Shown here: positions 24,263 to 31,991 of the stretch, piece by piece | How the letters are laid out: every line of letters begins with the position of its first letter | How positions within the stretch are numbered: the stretch's first letter is position 1 | From: Clostridiales bacterium | GTDB lineage: Bacteria > Bacillota > Clostridia > Lachnospirales > Lachnospiraceae | Length of the DNA: 34,348 bases | Assembly (NCBI GenBank): GCA_021203005.1 | Contig: JAJQCB010000084.1 | Span: forward strand, 1-34,348 | Reading direction: 5' to 3' | Position numbers and translations under genes: made by a program | The notes under the pieces: generated by a model | Told to the model about the DNA's origin: nothing | Databases searched by the model: none | The model's input: the letters and a program-made list of their open reading frames with translations, nothing else

Positions 24263-24337
24263 GATAAACCTCCTCCGTTTTAATTTTACATATCAGGCAG
24301 ACAACAGACCCGCACCTGACTTTTTCTCTGTAAACTC

Positions 24338-24366
24338 AGTATAAACGGAGTGGGAAAGGTTGTAAA
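24338..24366 (-). promoter_or_regulatory. Promoter of URO-D copy 2
   Basis: TTTACA (24366-24361), a 17-base spacer and TATACT (24343-24338) lie about 80 bases before the ATG. The bases upstream, TACTTATTTTACA, match the promoter of URO-D copy 3 (TACTTTTTTTACA), which suggests shared control. Confidence 0.6.
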
Positions 24367-24422
24367 ATAAGTAGTTCAGATTCTACCATGCAATTTGGTT
24401 ATAACTGAAATACTTCTGATTT

Positions 24423-24935
24423 TTATTTCACTCTGATTGGAACCCCAGCCACCACCTCAACCACCTCATCGGCGAGCGCCGCCACACCAGCATTAGCCCG
24501 CGCCAGGCAGCGCTGGTATTCCTTCGTAGAATCATCGTAAGAAATCCCGTCAGAAAAGACATTATTTGTGACAATAACCAGGTGCTCCGCTTTTCCGGCA
24601 AGATGATGGATTCCCTCCATCACAACCCCAACCACATCATCTTTCCGCCCACTCTCACTGTACATCTCATTAGCTGCCAGATTGGAAAGACATTCCAGCA
24701 AAACCACCACGTCGGCAGGGATATCCGCATCTTCCAGATGGGTATAACATTCCAGAGTCTCGAAGCCTTTCCCTACACGCAGCTTCCGGTGTCGGGCGAT
24801 TCTGCGCTCCCCTTCCTCACCAAAGGGCTCCATCGTCGCCACATAGACCATTTTTTGTGTTTTCAGTTCCATGCAGCGGCTCTCCGCATACTCTGATTTT
24901 CCGCTGCCGCTGCCGCCTGTCACAAGAAGTATCAT
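24423..24935 (-). CDS. cobU: Adenosylcobinamide kinase / adenosylcobinamide-phosphate guanylyltransferase
   Basis: This 170-residue CobU/CobP-type enzyme phosphorylates adenosylcobinamide and attaches GMP in assembling the B12 lower loop. It has a Walker A loop GGSGSGKS (residues 7-14), a YVATMEPFGEEGERRIARHRK segment with the conserved RxxRHR-type motif, VVLLECLSNLAANE as Walker B, and NNVFSDGI near the end. The length is close to the usual ~180. GGGAGA precedes ATG 24935. It sits 43 bases downstream of the AbiE toxin gene and is separated from cobT by that pair. cobS and cobC are not in the window. Confidence 0.93.
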   Translation of the reverse strand: MILLVTGGSGSGKSEYAESRCMELKTQKMVYVATMEPFGEEGERRIARHRKLRVGKGFETLECYTHLEDADIPADVVVLLECLSNLAANEMYSESGRKDDVVGVVMEGIHHLAGKAEHLVIVTNNVFSDGISYDDSTKEYQRCLARANAGVAALADEVVEVVAGVPIRVK

Positions 24936-24978
24936 TGTGCGTTCTCCCGTTTCCTGTTTTCACACTCATAAGAGATTC

Positions 24979-25923
24979 CTATTCCCCAATACTGTTGAAA
25001 ACCTCACTAATTTTTTCAAAGGTATCAATCGCTCTGTCAAAATCCTGCTTTTCCGAGGAATAAAGCAAATCTTTATGCAAGGCTTCATATCTGTTTCTGA
25101 TATTATTATCAAAATACTTTCTCCAGCTTTCAAAGTTATATGCGCCAACCGGATCATACTCTTCAGAAACGTTCCTTTTTTGCAGATAAAATTTATCGGT
25201 ATTTTTTGTAAGAGTCAGCAATCGTTTTAATTCTTCTGAATTCTTTAAAAATGTCTGTATATCAGCCCTTTCAAACAAAACAGTAACATCATATATATGG
25301 CGAACTTTTCTTGCCAGCGTACCACAAATTGCATGTCTTTTTACTGACATAACCTTATCAAGAAAAGTCCTCGTAACATCCAGCGTATTTACTGACACTG
25401 CTTCCAGTTCAAACTCTGCTGCAGCATCCGCCATGCCCGCGCTTTCCAGATATTCCTCAATATAGGTCTTCATTTCTCTCTTCGAAAAAGGATCCGGCCT
25501 GATGCTGGAACCTATTTCAAGCTTAATACGACAAGCTTCCCTGTCTTCATTCTCCGGCCAGACATAGGAGCTCTTATTGCGGTCGTTACGCTCTGATTCA
25601 ATTTTTTGCATCTGAAAACCGCGGGTCATCGCATTTTCCACACATTTTAAGGATTTACTATACTTTTTATTGCTCAATAACTCACTGGGAATAAAGGTGA
25701 GATCAATATCTTCTGAAAAACGATTAATTGTTCCGGGGAAACATTTGCTGAGGGATGTTCCTCCCTTAAACACACACTGGTCAGCATACGCGCTGTTCTG
25801 TAAATTCTGCATCATCTTTACGATATAATAATCCCTCCGAACAGCATCCTCCGGGATTCCCAACCACTTCGAAACAATTGCTATAAGCTGTTCAAATTCT
25901 GCCCTATGCATGTGAAGATTCAT
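24979..25923 (-). CDS. AbiEii/AbiGii-type nucleotidyltransferase toxin
   Basis: This 314-residue protein has the nucleotidyltransferase core FKGGTSLSKCF (residues 52-62) followed by SEDIDLTF (70-77), the GG...DxD pattern of AbiEii toxins in type IV toxin-antitoxin/abortive-infection pairs. Related enzymes disturb tRNA or other targets; the substrate here is unknown. The start at ATG 25923 follows GGAGG at 6 bases and overlaps the antitoxin gene by 20 bases, the usual coupling. Longer readings to 25998 would lie inside the antitoxin frame. It sits between cobT and cobU. Confidence 0.9.
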   Translation of the reverse strand: MNLHMHRAEFEQLIAIVSKWLGIPEDAVRRDYYIVKMMQNLQNSAYADQCVFKGGTSLSKCFPGTINRFSEDIDLTFIPSELLSNKKYSKSLKCVENAMTRGFQMQKIESERNDRNKSSYVWPENEDREACRIKLEIGSSIRPDPFSKREMKTYIEEYLESAGMADAAAEFELEAVSVNTLDVTRTFLDKVMSVKRHAICGTLARKVRHIYDVTVLFERADIQTFLKNSEELKRLLTLTKNTDKFYLQKRNVSEEYDPVGAYNFESWRKYFDNNIRNRYEALHKDLLYSSEKQDFDRAIDTFEKISEVFNSIGE

Positions 25924-26605
25924 AAAATTCCTCCATCCCCGGTATTTTGTAAGAGGAAAGAGCCGACAAAAACTGCTGCAGGGTATTATCTTTCCCAAAA
26001 TAAGTCAGAAAGCTTTTCAAAAAAGCAATCGTGGATTTCTTGTATTTTCTGTTTTTTAATACGGAAACCGTGACGGAATCCGAGTATTTTTCAACATATT
26101 TCCTCATGTACTCCGCCAGTGCTGACTTATTAATATTTTCAATGTTCTCATAGTTTTGAAGAATTTCCATTGTTTCAATTACAGGAACCACTTCCTGCGT
26201 AATAGCCATTTCACTATTTTTAACACAAACATTGCCGACATTCTTCTTCTGTTCTGATATGACTGAAGATAGGACTTCTGTCCGTTTGCTTATCTGCGTT
26301 GTCAATCCAACCTTATTATAGAGCCTATATCCTATCACAACTCCCTGATCATTTCTTGTATAGTGATTAATAATTTCATTCTCACTGATAGGTACAATGC
26401 CAAATCTTGATTTTTGCGGTCTATAGTATATCCCCTTTGCCAGGTGAACCAAAGCACCCTGTTTTCTCATCCTTTCAAGCGTTTTATAATATGAGGTCTC
26501 CGGAATGGCGCCAAAAAATTTTTCATACATATCACCTGCCTCAAAAATCTTGTTCTTCGGCTCGCTTTCGATTACAGTCTCTATATATTTTGCATAACTG
26601 TTCAA
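25904..26605 (-). CDS. AbiEi-type antitoxin / regulator
   Basis: This 233-residue protein has an N-terminal winged helix (residues ~1-65, YKTLERMRKQGALVHLAKGIYYR) and a longer C-terminal domain, as in AbiEi antitoxins that repress their own promoter and neutralise AbiEii. The frame starts at TTG 26605 with AGGAGG nearby; an ATG three bases upstream is out of frame. Its promoter is overlapped by a 16-bp inverted repeat, a fitting operator. It overlaps the toxin gene by 20 bases. Confidence 0.86.
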   Translation of the reverse strand: MNSYAKYIETVIESEPKNKIFEAGDMYEKFFGAIPETSYYKTLERMRKQGALVHLAKGIYYRPQKSRFGIVPISENEIINHYTRNDQGVVIGYRLYNKVGLTTQISKRTEVLSSVISEQKKNVGNVCVKNSEMAITQEVVPVIETMEILQNYENIENINKSALAEYMRKYVEKYSDSVTVSVLKNRKYKKSTIAFLKSFLTYFGKDNTLQQFLSALSSYKIPGMEEFYESSHA

Positions 26606-26627
26606 CCATCACCACCTCCTGAAATTT

Positions 26628-26655
26628 ATTATATTCTAAAAAAGAAGGATGTCAA
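26628..26655 (-). promoter_or_regulatory. Consensus promoter of the AbiE pair, -35 inside an inverted repeat
   Basis: TTGACA (26655-26650) and TATAAT (26633-26628), spacer 16, are perfect consensus hexamers. The -35 box is the inner end of the 16-bp inverted repeat at 26640-26688. Transcription would start about 16 bases before the TTG start codon, a very short leader. Confidence 0.75.
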
Positions 26656-26688
26656 GTAAAATTGATTTTTAATTGACATCCTTCTTTT
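26635..26688 (-). terminator. cobT terminator that doubles as AbiE operator
   Basis: AAAAGAAGGATGTCAA (26640-26655) and its complement TTGACATCCTTCTTTT (26673-26688) form a perfect 16-bp stem with a 17-base AT-rich loop. On the minus strand a six-T run follows, so it can terminate the cob transcript 53 bases after cobT. The same DNA covers the AbiE -35 box. Confidence 0.8.
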
Positions 26689-26741
26689 ATTCACTCTAAC
26701 GGTACATACGTCACGAATCCTGACTAGTCAAACGGACTCAT

Positions 26742-27758
26742 CTACCTGTAAATATGAACCGCCATATCCAGAATCGGGAAGAGTGCCACTGCACCGCTGC
26801 CCTCGCCCAGGCACATATCGCAGGTGAGGAACGGCGTCTTCCCGATGGCTTCCAGAAGCATCGCTCCCGCCGGCTCCTTTGAGACATGGGAAGCCAGAAT
26901 ATAATCCGCCGCCTTTGGCTCCAGGCGAATCGCGATAAGCGCAGCCACAGTTGAGATAAAACCGTCCGCCACAACCGGGACATGATAGAGCGCGCCTCCG
27001 AGGAACACTCCTGCAAGACCTGCGATATCAAGTCCGCCCATCTTCGCCAGCACGTCGATCGGGTCCTGCGGATCAGGCCGGTGCTTTGCCACCGCCGCTT
27101 TGATCACCTCAATTTTTCGCGTGAGACCCGCGCTGCTAAGCCCGGCCCCCCTTCCGGTCACCGTCTCCACCGGCACATCGAGGAGCACACTGGTCACCGC
27201 ACTGCTGGTAGTCGTATTTCCGATTCCCATCTCTCCTGTTGCCAGAATCTGATAACCGGCCTCCGCCTTTTCTTTCACCAGCTGTATCCCGGTCTCAATC
27301 GCGCCAATTGCCTCATCCCTCGACATGGCAGGCTCCAGATACATATTTTTTGTACCGTAAGCAATCTTGCGCCGCTCAACTCTCGGCGTATCAACCGCCA
27401 TCCCGATATCTACAGGGAAAATATCTGTCCCCGTGTCTCTGCACATAATGGCTACGCAGGAGCGCAGATCCAGAAAATTCTCCGCCACAACGGCTGTGAC
27501 TTCCTGGCCCGTCTGTGTCACGCCCTCAGCCACCACACCGTTGTCCGCGCACATGATAATCAGACCTTTTTTTAAGAGATCCACGTTCTCACTGCGCGAA
27601 ATTCCCGCGATCTGAATAACCGCCTGCTCCAGCTTTCCCAGACTGCCCAGTGGTTTCGCAACCGTATCCCAGTGCGCTTTTGCTCTCCGCATGGATTCAC
27701 GGCAAACCGGCTGTATTTGTTTTAGCTTTTCATATAATTGTTTCTGAGTCACACTCAT
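26742..27758 (-). CDS. cobT: Nicotinate-nucleotide--dimethylbenzimidazole phosphoribosyltransferase
   Basis: This 338-residue CobT activates the lower-ligand base for B12 by making its alpha-ribotide. Marks are TVAKPLGSLGKLE, MCADNGVVAEGVTQTG, ATGEMGIGNTTTSSAV, TGRGAGLSSAGL and the catalytic glutamate in CLGEGSGA (residue ~319, matching Glu317 of the Salmonella enzyme). Length is normal. It starts at ATG 27758 with GAGGGA upstream and follows cobJ by 94 bases. The downstream terminator/operator separates it from the AbiE pair. Confidence 0.95.
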   Translation of the reverse strand: MSVTQKQLYEKLKQIQPVCRESMRRAKAHWDTVAKPLGSLGKLEQAVIQIAGISRSENVDLLKKGLIIMCADNGVVAEGVTQTGQEVTAVVAENFLDLRSCVAIMCRDTGTDIFPVDIGMAVDTPRVERRKIAYGTKNMYLEPAMSRDEAIGAIETGIQLVKEKAEAGYQILATGEMGIGNTTTSSAVTSVLLDVPVETVTGRGAGLSSAGLTRKIEVIKAAVAKHRPDPQDPIDVLAKMGGLDIAGLAGVFLGGALYHVPVVADGFISTVAALIAIRLEPKAADYILASHVSKEPAGAMLLEAIGKTPFLTCDMCLGEGSGAVALFPILDMAVHIYR

Positions 27759-27852
27759 TCCTTATTCCCTCTGCAAATTGCCGACTCATTTTTTCTCCAC
27801 TGCAAGTACATATATCCAAAACCATTTCATCATTTCCAGATGACCGTTTCTC

Positions 27853-28581
27853 TCACAGTCGATACCCCCTGGGCGTCACCATCTTCCCATCCAGAATCTT
27901 GGTCTGGGAATTCCCGATAAACACCGTCGTAAACATATCCACCTGCGTATCCCGCAATTCGCTCAGCGTATAAATCTGCATCGATTCCCCCTCGCGCCCG
28001 ATGTTGGCAACGGTGCCGCACACTGTCTCCGCAGCTTTATACCGAAGCATCAGATCACAGGCTTTCTGCAGATGATCATACCGTTTTTTGCTGGACGGAT
28101 TATAGAGTACGATAGCAAAATCCGCCTCCGCCGCGGAAAGCAGCCGTTTTTCAATGGTCTCCCAGGGTGTCAGCAGATCGCTCAGGCTGATTACAGCAAA
28201 ATCGTGAGTCAGCGGCGCGCCGAGCACACCAGCTCCTCCGGTCGCGGCTGTCACGCCGGATATCACTTCCACCTCTATCTGCGGATAGGACACGCCAATC
28301 TCCAGCATCAGACCAGCCATGCCGTACACACCCGCATCCCCGCTGCAGATCATCGCTACGGTTTTTCCTTTCACCGCTTCCTCAAAGGCCATCTCGCACC
28401 GCTGCGCCTCCCTGGTCATCGGGGTCGTAAGAAACTCCTTTCCCGCAAAATGTTCTTTCACCAGGTCCACATACACCGTATATCCCACGATCACGTCACA
28501 GCGTTCCAGTACGTTCGCTGCCCGGATTGTCATCTGTTCATAGGAACCCGGACCAATTCCCACTACATAAATTTTACCCAA
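27853..28581 (-). CDS. cobJ: Precorrin-3B / cobalt-factor III C17-methyltransferase
   Basis: This 242-residue SAM-dependent enzyme is of the CobJ/CbiH class, which methylates C17 and contracts the corrin ring. It begins with KIYVVGIGPGSYEQMTIRA and has VIVGYTVYVDLV, ICSGDAGVYGMAGLMLE and VISGVTAATGGAGVLGAPL, and ends GKMVTPRGYRL. In an anaerobe the cobalt-early (CbiH) reaction is expected. Translation starts at TTG 28581 with GGAGG 7 bases upstream. It follows cobM by 95 bases on the same strand. Other ring-building genes (cbiL, cbiG, cbiD, cbiE/T, cbiC, cbiA) are not in this window. Confidence 0.94.
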   Translation of the reverse strand: MGKIYVVGIGPGSYEQMTIRAANVLERCDVIVGYTVYVDLVKEHFAGKEFLTTPMTREAQRCEMAFEEAVKGKTVAMICSGDAGVYGMAGLMLEIGVSYPQIEVEVISGVTAATGGAGVLGAPLTHDFAVISLSDLLTPWETIEKRLLSAAEADFAIVLYNPSSKKRYDHLQKACDLMLRYKAAETVCGTVANIGREGESMQIYTLSELRDTQVDMFTTVFIGNSQTKILDGKMVTPRGYRL

Positions 28582-28676
28582 AATATATCCTCCGCCTGCT
28601 TATTCTATTTCCATTACATTGACACATTTGCTTATTCACGCTCTGCAGCCAATGTATCATTTCTTTTCTCCCTCAC

Positions 28677-29435
28677 CTATTGAGAAGCCTCCCGGAACTC
28701 CGTAGAAAACGCCGGGTTGTACAACTCAGAACGGCTGTAATTCGAGTGCGTCACCACATCCCCGATGATCATCAGTGCTGTCTTTGTAATGCCATGCTCC
28801 TTTGCCGTCTGCGCCAGAGTCCCAACGGTACAGATGTATTTTTTTTCATCCTCCCAGGTCGCTTTATACACGATTGCCGCCGGGGTATCCGCCTGATATC
28901 CGCCCGCAATCAGCCGCTCACTCAGCTGCTCCAGCAGCCCTGTGCTCAAAAACACTACCATCGTCGCCTGGTGCGCCGCAAAGGAGGCAATCTCCTCTTT
29001 CTCCGGAACCGGTGTGCGTCCCGCCATGCGGGTGATGATCACGCTCTGGGAGACATCCGGCAACGTATACTCCAGATTCAGCGCACTCGCTGCTCCGCAG
29101 AAAGCACTGACTCCCGGGCAGCTCTCATAAGCAATCCCAAGCTCATCCAGGATATCCATCTGCTCACGGATTGCCCCATAGATACAGGGATCCCCCGTGT
29201 GAAGCCGAACTGTCATCTCCTGACACGCTTCCGCTTCCCGCATCACTTCAATCACTTCTTCCAGCGTCATCTTCGCGCTGTTGTATATTTTGGTTCCTTC
29301 TCCGGCATAATCCAGAAGCTGCGGATTCACTAAGGATCCGGCATAGATAATCACGTCCGCCTGTTGCAGCAGACGCATTCCTCTCACTGTGATCAGGTCG
29401 GGAGCTCCGCTCCCGGCACCCACAAAATACACCAT
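28677..29435 (-). CDS. cobM: Precorrin-4 / cobalt-precorrin-4 C11-methyltransferase
   Basis: This 252-residue SAM-dependent methyltransferase of the CobM/CbiF class has VYFVGAGSGAPDLITVRGMR at the start, IYAGSLVNPQLL, RLHTGDPCIYGAIREQMDIL and CPGVSAFCGAASAL, all diagnostic. It methylates C11 in corrin synthesis. GGAGG lies 8 bases before ATG 29435. It is first in the cobM-cobJ-cobT run, and a TATAAT box lies just upstream. No cobalamin riboswitch precedes it, unlike many cob operons. Confidence 0.95.
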   Translation of the reverse strand: MVYFVGAGSGAPDLITVRGMRLLQQADVIIYAGSLVNPQLLDYAGEGTKIYNSAKMTLEEVIEVMREAEACQEMTVRLHTGDPCIYGAIREQMDILDELGIAYESCPGVSAFCGAASALNLEYTLPDVSQSVIITRMAGRTPVPEKEEIASFAAHQATMVVFLSTGLLEQLSERLIAGGYQADTPAAIVYKATWEDEKKYICTVGTLAQTAKEHGITKTALMIIGDVVTHSNYSRSELYNPAFSTEFREASQ

Positions 29436-29455
29436 GGCAGTTACCTCCTGTGTTC

Positions 29456-29461
29456 ATTATA
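29456..29461 (-). promoter_or_regulatory. -10 box of the cobM operon
   Basis: A TATAAT box on the minus strand lies about 20 bases before the cobM start, implying a very short leader. The -35 region is weak (ACACTG or TAACAC at 16-18 bases), so an activator may be needed. Confidence 0.4.
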
Positions 29462-29523
29462 TCGTAATCTTTTACTACAGTGTTATAATTATTCGACTAT
29501 TTTTTGATTTTTTATATGCATTG

Positions 29524-29557
29524 ACAAAACAACCCCGGAACATTTCATTCCGGGGTT
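29524..29557 (-). terminator. Intrinsic terminator after URO-D copy 3
   Basis: AACCCCGGAA (29531-29540) pairs with TTCCGGGGTT (29548-29557), a perfect 10-bp GC-rich stem with a 7-base loop. On the minus strand GTTTTGTC follows. It lies 19 bases after the URO-D stop, ahead of the cobM promoter. Confidence 0.85.
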
Positions 29558-29576
29558 CGATCTGTCTTACATTTTT

Positions 29577-30806
29577 TCAATATTTCCCGTATTTTTCAAC
29601 CGCCTCATACCAGGCAGCCAGATTTTCTTTCTTTGCGTTATCCAGCGAGATGGCATTGGACATCATGTAGCCGCCGCCCGGCGCGCAGATATCCAGAAGC
29701 CGCTTCGTCTCCTCCGTCACTTCCTCCGGCGTGCCGTACATCAGCAGGTTTGTATCGAAATTCCCCGCCACACAGGCTACATCCCCCAGAACCTTCTTTG
29801 CCTTTGCCATATCCTGTTTCTCAAAGAGATAAACCACTTTGCCTTTCGGAACATCTTTTATCACGTCCAGTCTGGTAAAATAATTTCCCTCGCAGAATAC
29901 AAACGGCGTAATCCCGGCTCCGACCACCGCGTTGATCATTTTTTTCAGCGGCGGCCAGTAATACTCCACGTAGTCATCCGGCGACATGAACTCATCCACG
30001 CCCGCATGGAGCGGAATGAACAGGCTGTCCGAGTGGGACATTTTGCACAGGCCGATGGCCGACTCGATGGAGACATCCGTATAGCGGTCCACCGCCTCCG
30101 CCAACAGTTCCGGATCCGTCTTCATATCCATCACAGTATTGATTAAGCCACGAATATTATCTGCAAAATCATCAAACGGATGGCTGGCCACCGCGTTGCC
30201 CCACACCGGAAATCCCTTCTGGATCAGGTGCATGGTCACATCCACACCGGTCTGTATAAAATCCGAAATCTCTTTCCCGGCATCCAGCATAGCCTGCAGA
30301 GCCTGCTGCAGCGGCGGCGCCGCCAGCGCGGAAAATCCCATCACCGTGCTGCCGCACAGGCTGTAAGGATTCAAAATCTTTAGCCCGCCCAGAGTCTGAA
30401 ACTTTTCCGCCAGAACCCGGTGAAGCAGATAAGCGGAAGGGTCCTTTAAAAACTCCTCATACTCCTCATCCCCCATGAACTCGTGATCCACAACCTGATA
30501 GGTAAAGTTATCACCAAATTGCTCCGTTTTCCCCGGATAATTAATATTAATGGGCTGCAGGATATCCATTCCCTTTTTCGGGAAAAAATCCGGCATATAA
30601 AAATAATCCGGCTTCATATCCTCAAGCATACGATCCAGCGCCGGAATCAGATTTCTCTGGTCAAGCATCCCATCCTTGATGGAAACACCGTATTCCAAAG
30701 CAACCAGATTTCCTGTCGTCGGCACAAACGGAACCCGGTCCGGCTCCTTCAGTGCGATCGCGTCCTGCACCCGCTTCATTCTCTCGCCAAATAATTGTTC
30801 TGACAT
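29577..30806 (-). CDS. URO-D-superfamily protein (copy 3), altered metal site
   Basis: This 409-residue protein has the superfamily start ERMKRVQDAIALKEPDRVPFVP, then DDYVEYYWPPLKKMINAV, a GNFDTNLLMYGTPEEV segment and a Gly-rich end, GGGYMMSNAISLDNAK. Where copies 1 and 2 have H-x-D it has FCEGNY (Cys 305, Glu 306), and where they have G-C it has N-A (about 384-385). It therefore lacks the usual His and distal Cys zinc ligands. It may use another metal arrangement, or act without zinc. GGAGGAGG lies 7 bases before ATG 30806. The leader contains a hairpin and a promoter resembling that of copy 2; a LysR gene lies upstream. Confidence 0.87.
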   Translation of the reverse strand: MSEQLFGERMKRVQDAIALKEPDRVPFVPTTGNLVALEYGVSIKDGMLDQRNLIPALDRMLEDMKPDYFYMPDFFPKKGMDILQPININYPGKTEQFGDNFTYQVVDHEFMGDEEYEEFLKDPSAYLLHRVLAEKFQTLGGLKILNPYSLCGSTVMGFSALAAPPLQQALQAMLDAGKEISDFIQTGVDVTMHLIQKGFPVWGNAVASHPFDDFADNIRGLINTVMDMKTDPELLAEAVDRYTDVSIESAIGLCKMSHSDSLFIPLHAGVDEFMSPDDYVEYYWPPLKKMINAVVGAGITPFVFCEGNYFTRLDVIKDVPKGKVVYLFEKQDMAKAKKVLGDVACVAGNFDTNLLMYGTPEEVTEETKRLLDICAPGGGYMMSNAISLDNAKKENLAAWYEAVEKYGKY

Positions 30807-30861
30807 AAGTAATCCTCCTCCTGCTTTCATGGGGACAGTGTCAAATACTGCTCTTCATGGA

Positions 30862-30887
30862 GAAAGGCTGCCGCAAAGCAGCCTTTC
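30862..30887 (-). terminator. Hairpin in the leader of URO-D copy 3, possible attenuator
   Basis: GAAAGGCTGC (30862-30871) and GCAGCCTTTC (30878-30887) form a perfect 10-bp stem, loop 6. It lies between the promoter at 30915-30943 and the ATG, so it could attenuate the URO-D transcript or end transcription from LysR. Only a short T-rich stretch follows. Confidence 0.5.
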
Positions 30888-30914
30888 CCGTTTGTTCTTA
30901 TATAACCTGTAAAA

Positions 30915-30943
30915 ATAATAGCAGAAAGAGGGACATCTGTAAA
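30915..30943 (-). promoter_or_regulatory. Promoter of URO-D copy 3
   Basis: TTTACA (30943-30938), a 17-base spacer and TATTAT (30920-30915) lie about 110 bases before the ATG. The upstream bases TACTTTTTTTACA resemble those at URO-D copy 2. Confidence 0.6.
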
Positions 30944-30980
30944 AAAAGTATTGCAGAATCAAGGTATAAGCAATTGCTTA

Positions 30981-31103
30981 TCGCACGTAGTGCGCCTGTG
31001 CTGCTGCACATGCATTCACGAATGCTCAGAGAGTATACCTTGTCGCACGAAGTGCGCCCGTGCTCCAGCACATGCATTCACGAGTGCTCGGAGAGTATAC
31101 CTT
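30981..31103. repeat. Two 61-bp direct repeats, each with several small hairpins
   Basis: Copy A (30981-31041) and copy B (31043-31103) differ at about eight positions. Each has CGCAC-n3-GTGCG, a GTGC(T)...(A)GCAC hairpin and a GCATTC-like palindrome, and ends GAGAGTATACCTT. An inverted AAGGTATA and the palindrome ATAAGCAATTGCTTAT flank copy A at 30962-30982. They lie just after the second LysR stop. No open frame fits them. Confidence 0.8.
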
Positions 31104-31977
31104 ATGCCAGCATGCAATTGATGAAAAGTGCAATCGCCGGATTTACATTATCTTTTTTCCATCCAAAGACAAATTTGCGCTCCGCCAGATGAATCCGATC
31201 CAGACAGATCAGATTCTTATTCAGGCATCCATAGCTGTCCTGATTCGTCACGCTGAATCCAAGGCCAATCTCCGTCCATAAAATCTGCTCGTCCGGCGAA
31301 TCCGCATATTTTACACGGGGGACAAAGCCTGCCCGCCGGCAGTCATCCTCCACTCTTCCGGCAATCCAGCTGCTCTCCTGGCGGCGAAGCGTGATCATCG
31401 GCACACCTTTTAGCTGCTCCAGACCGGTAATATTCTCTTTCGCGAGAGGATGAAACCGGGACAGCAGGATAACCGCATAATCTTCCGCCACAGGCTCACT
31501 GCAATAAGAAAGATTATCCTCCACTTCAAAATCCGCGGTATAAATCAGATCTGCTTCATCCTCTGCCAGCATGCGCTGCAGTGTGCCGAAAGAGCCGCAG
31601 CTCGCATCAACGGCGATATTCGGGAACTGCTCACGGAACTGAAAATAGCGTTCTACCACATTCGGCGCAATAGGCTGACCCTGCAAAAAACCAATCCTCA
31701 GGACACCACTGCGGCCTTCGTTCGCATACTGCGCATTTTTCAGAATCGTTTCGTACATTTTTTCATATTTCGGCAGGTCGTGCATCAGGATTACCGCGGC
31801 AGGCGTCAGAAAGACTTTGCCTTTAGAGCGGACAAAAAGCTGCATATTCAGTTCTTTTTCCATCGCCGCGATCTGCTGACTGAGCGCCGGCTGTGAGATA
31901 TACAGCTGCCGCGCCGCCTCCGTAAAATTCAGGCAGCGGGCCGTGGTCATAAAATATTTAATCTGTAAAGAAGTCAT
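31102..31977 (-). CDS. LysR-family transcriptional regulator (copy 2)
   Basis: This is a 291-residue LysR protein: an N-terminal HTH (QIKYFMTTARCLNFTEAARQ and SQPALSQQIAAMEKE, residues 5-45) and a two-lobed effector domain (LRIGFLQGQPIAPNVVERYF). The first 60 residues are very similar to LysR copy 1. GAGGGA precedes ATG 31977, 14 bases after the DUF4143 ATPase stop, so the two may be co-transcribed. URO-D copy 3 lies downstream on the same strand and is a plausible target. The stop overlaps the end of the 61-bp repeat array by two bases. Confidence 0.92.
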   Translation of the reverse strand: MTSLQIKYFMTTARCLNFTEAARQLYISQPALSQQIAAMEKELNMQLFVRSKGKVFLTPAAVILMHDLPKYEKMYETILKNAQYANEGRSGVLRIGFLQGQPIAPNVVERYFQFREQFPNIAVDASCGSFGTLQRMLAEDEADLIYTADFEVEDNLSYCSEPVAEDYAVILLSRFHPLAKENITGLEQLKGVPMITLRRQESSWIAGRVEDDCRRAGFVPRVKYADSPDEQILWTEIGLGFSVTNQDSYGCLNKNLICLDRIHLAERKFVFGWKKDNVNPAIALFINCMLA

Positions 31978-31991
31978 AGGCGGTCCCTCAT

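Noticed and set aside
30961-31103. Possible CRISPR array
   Set aside because: There are only two units of 61 bases with one base between them; no spacers and no cas genes.
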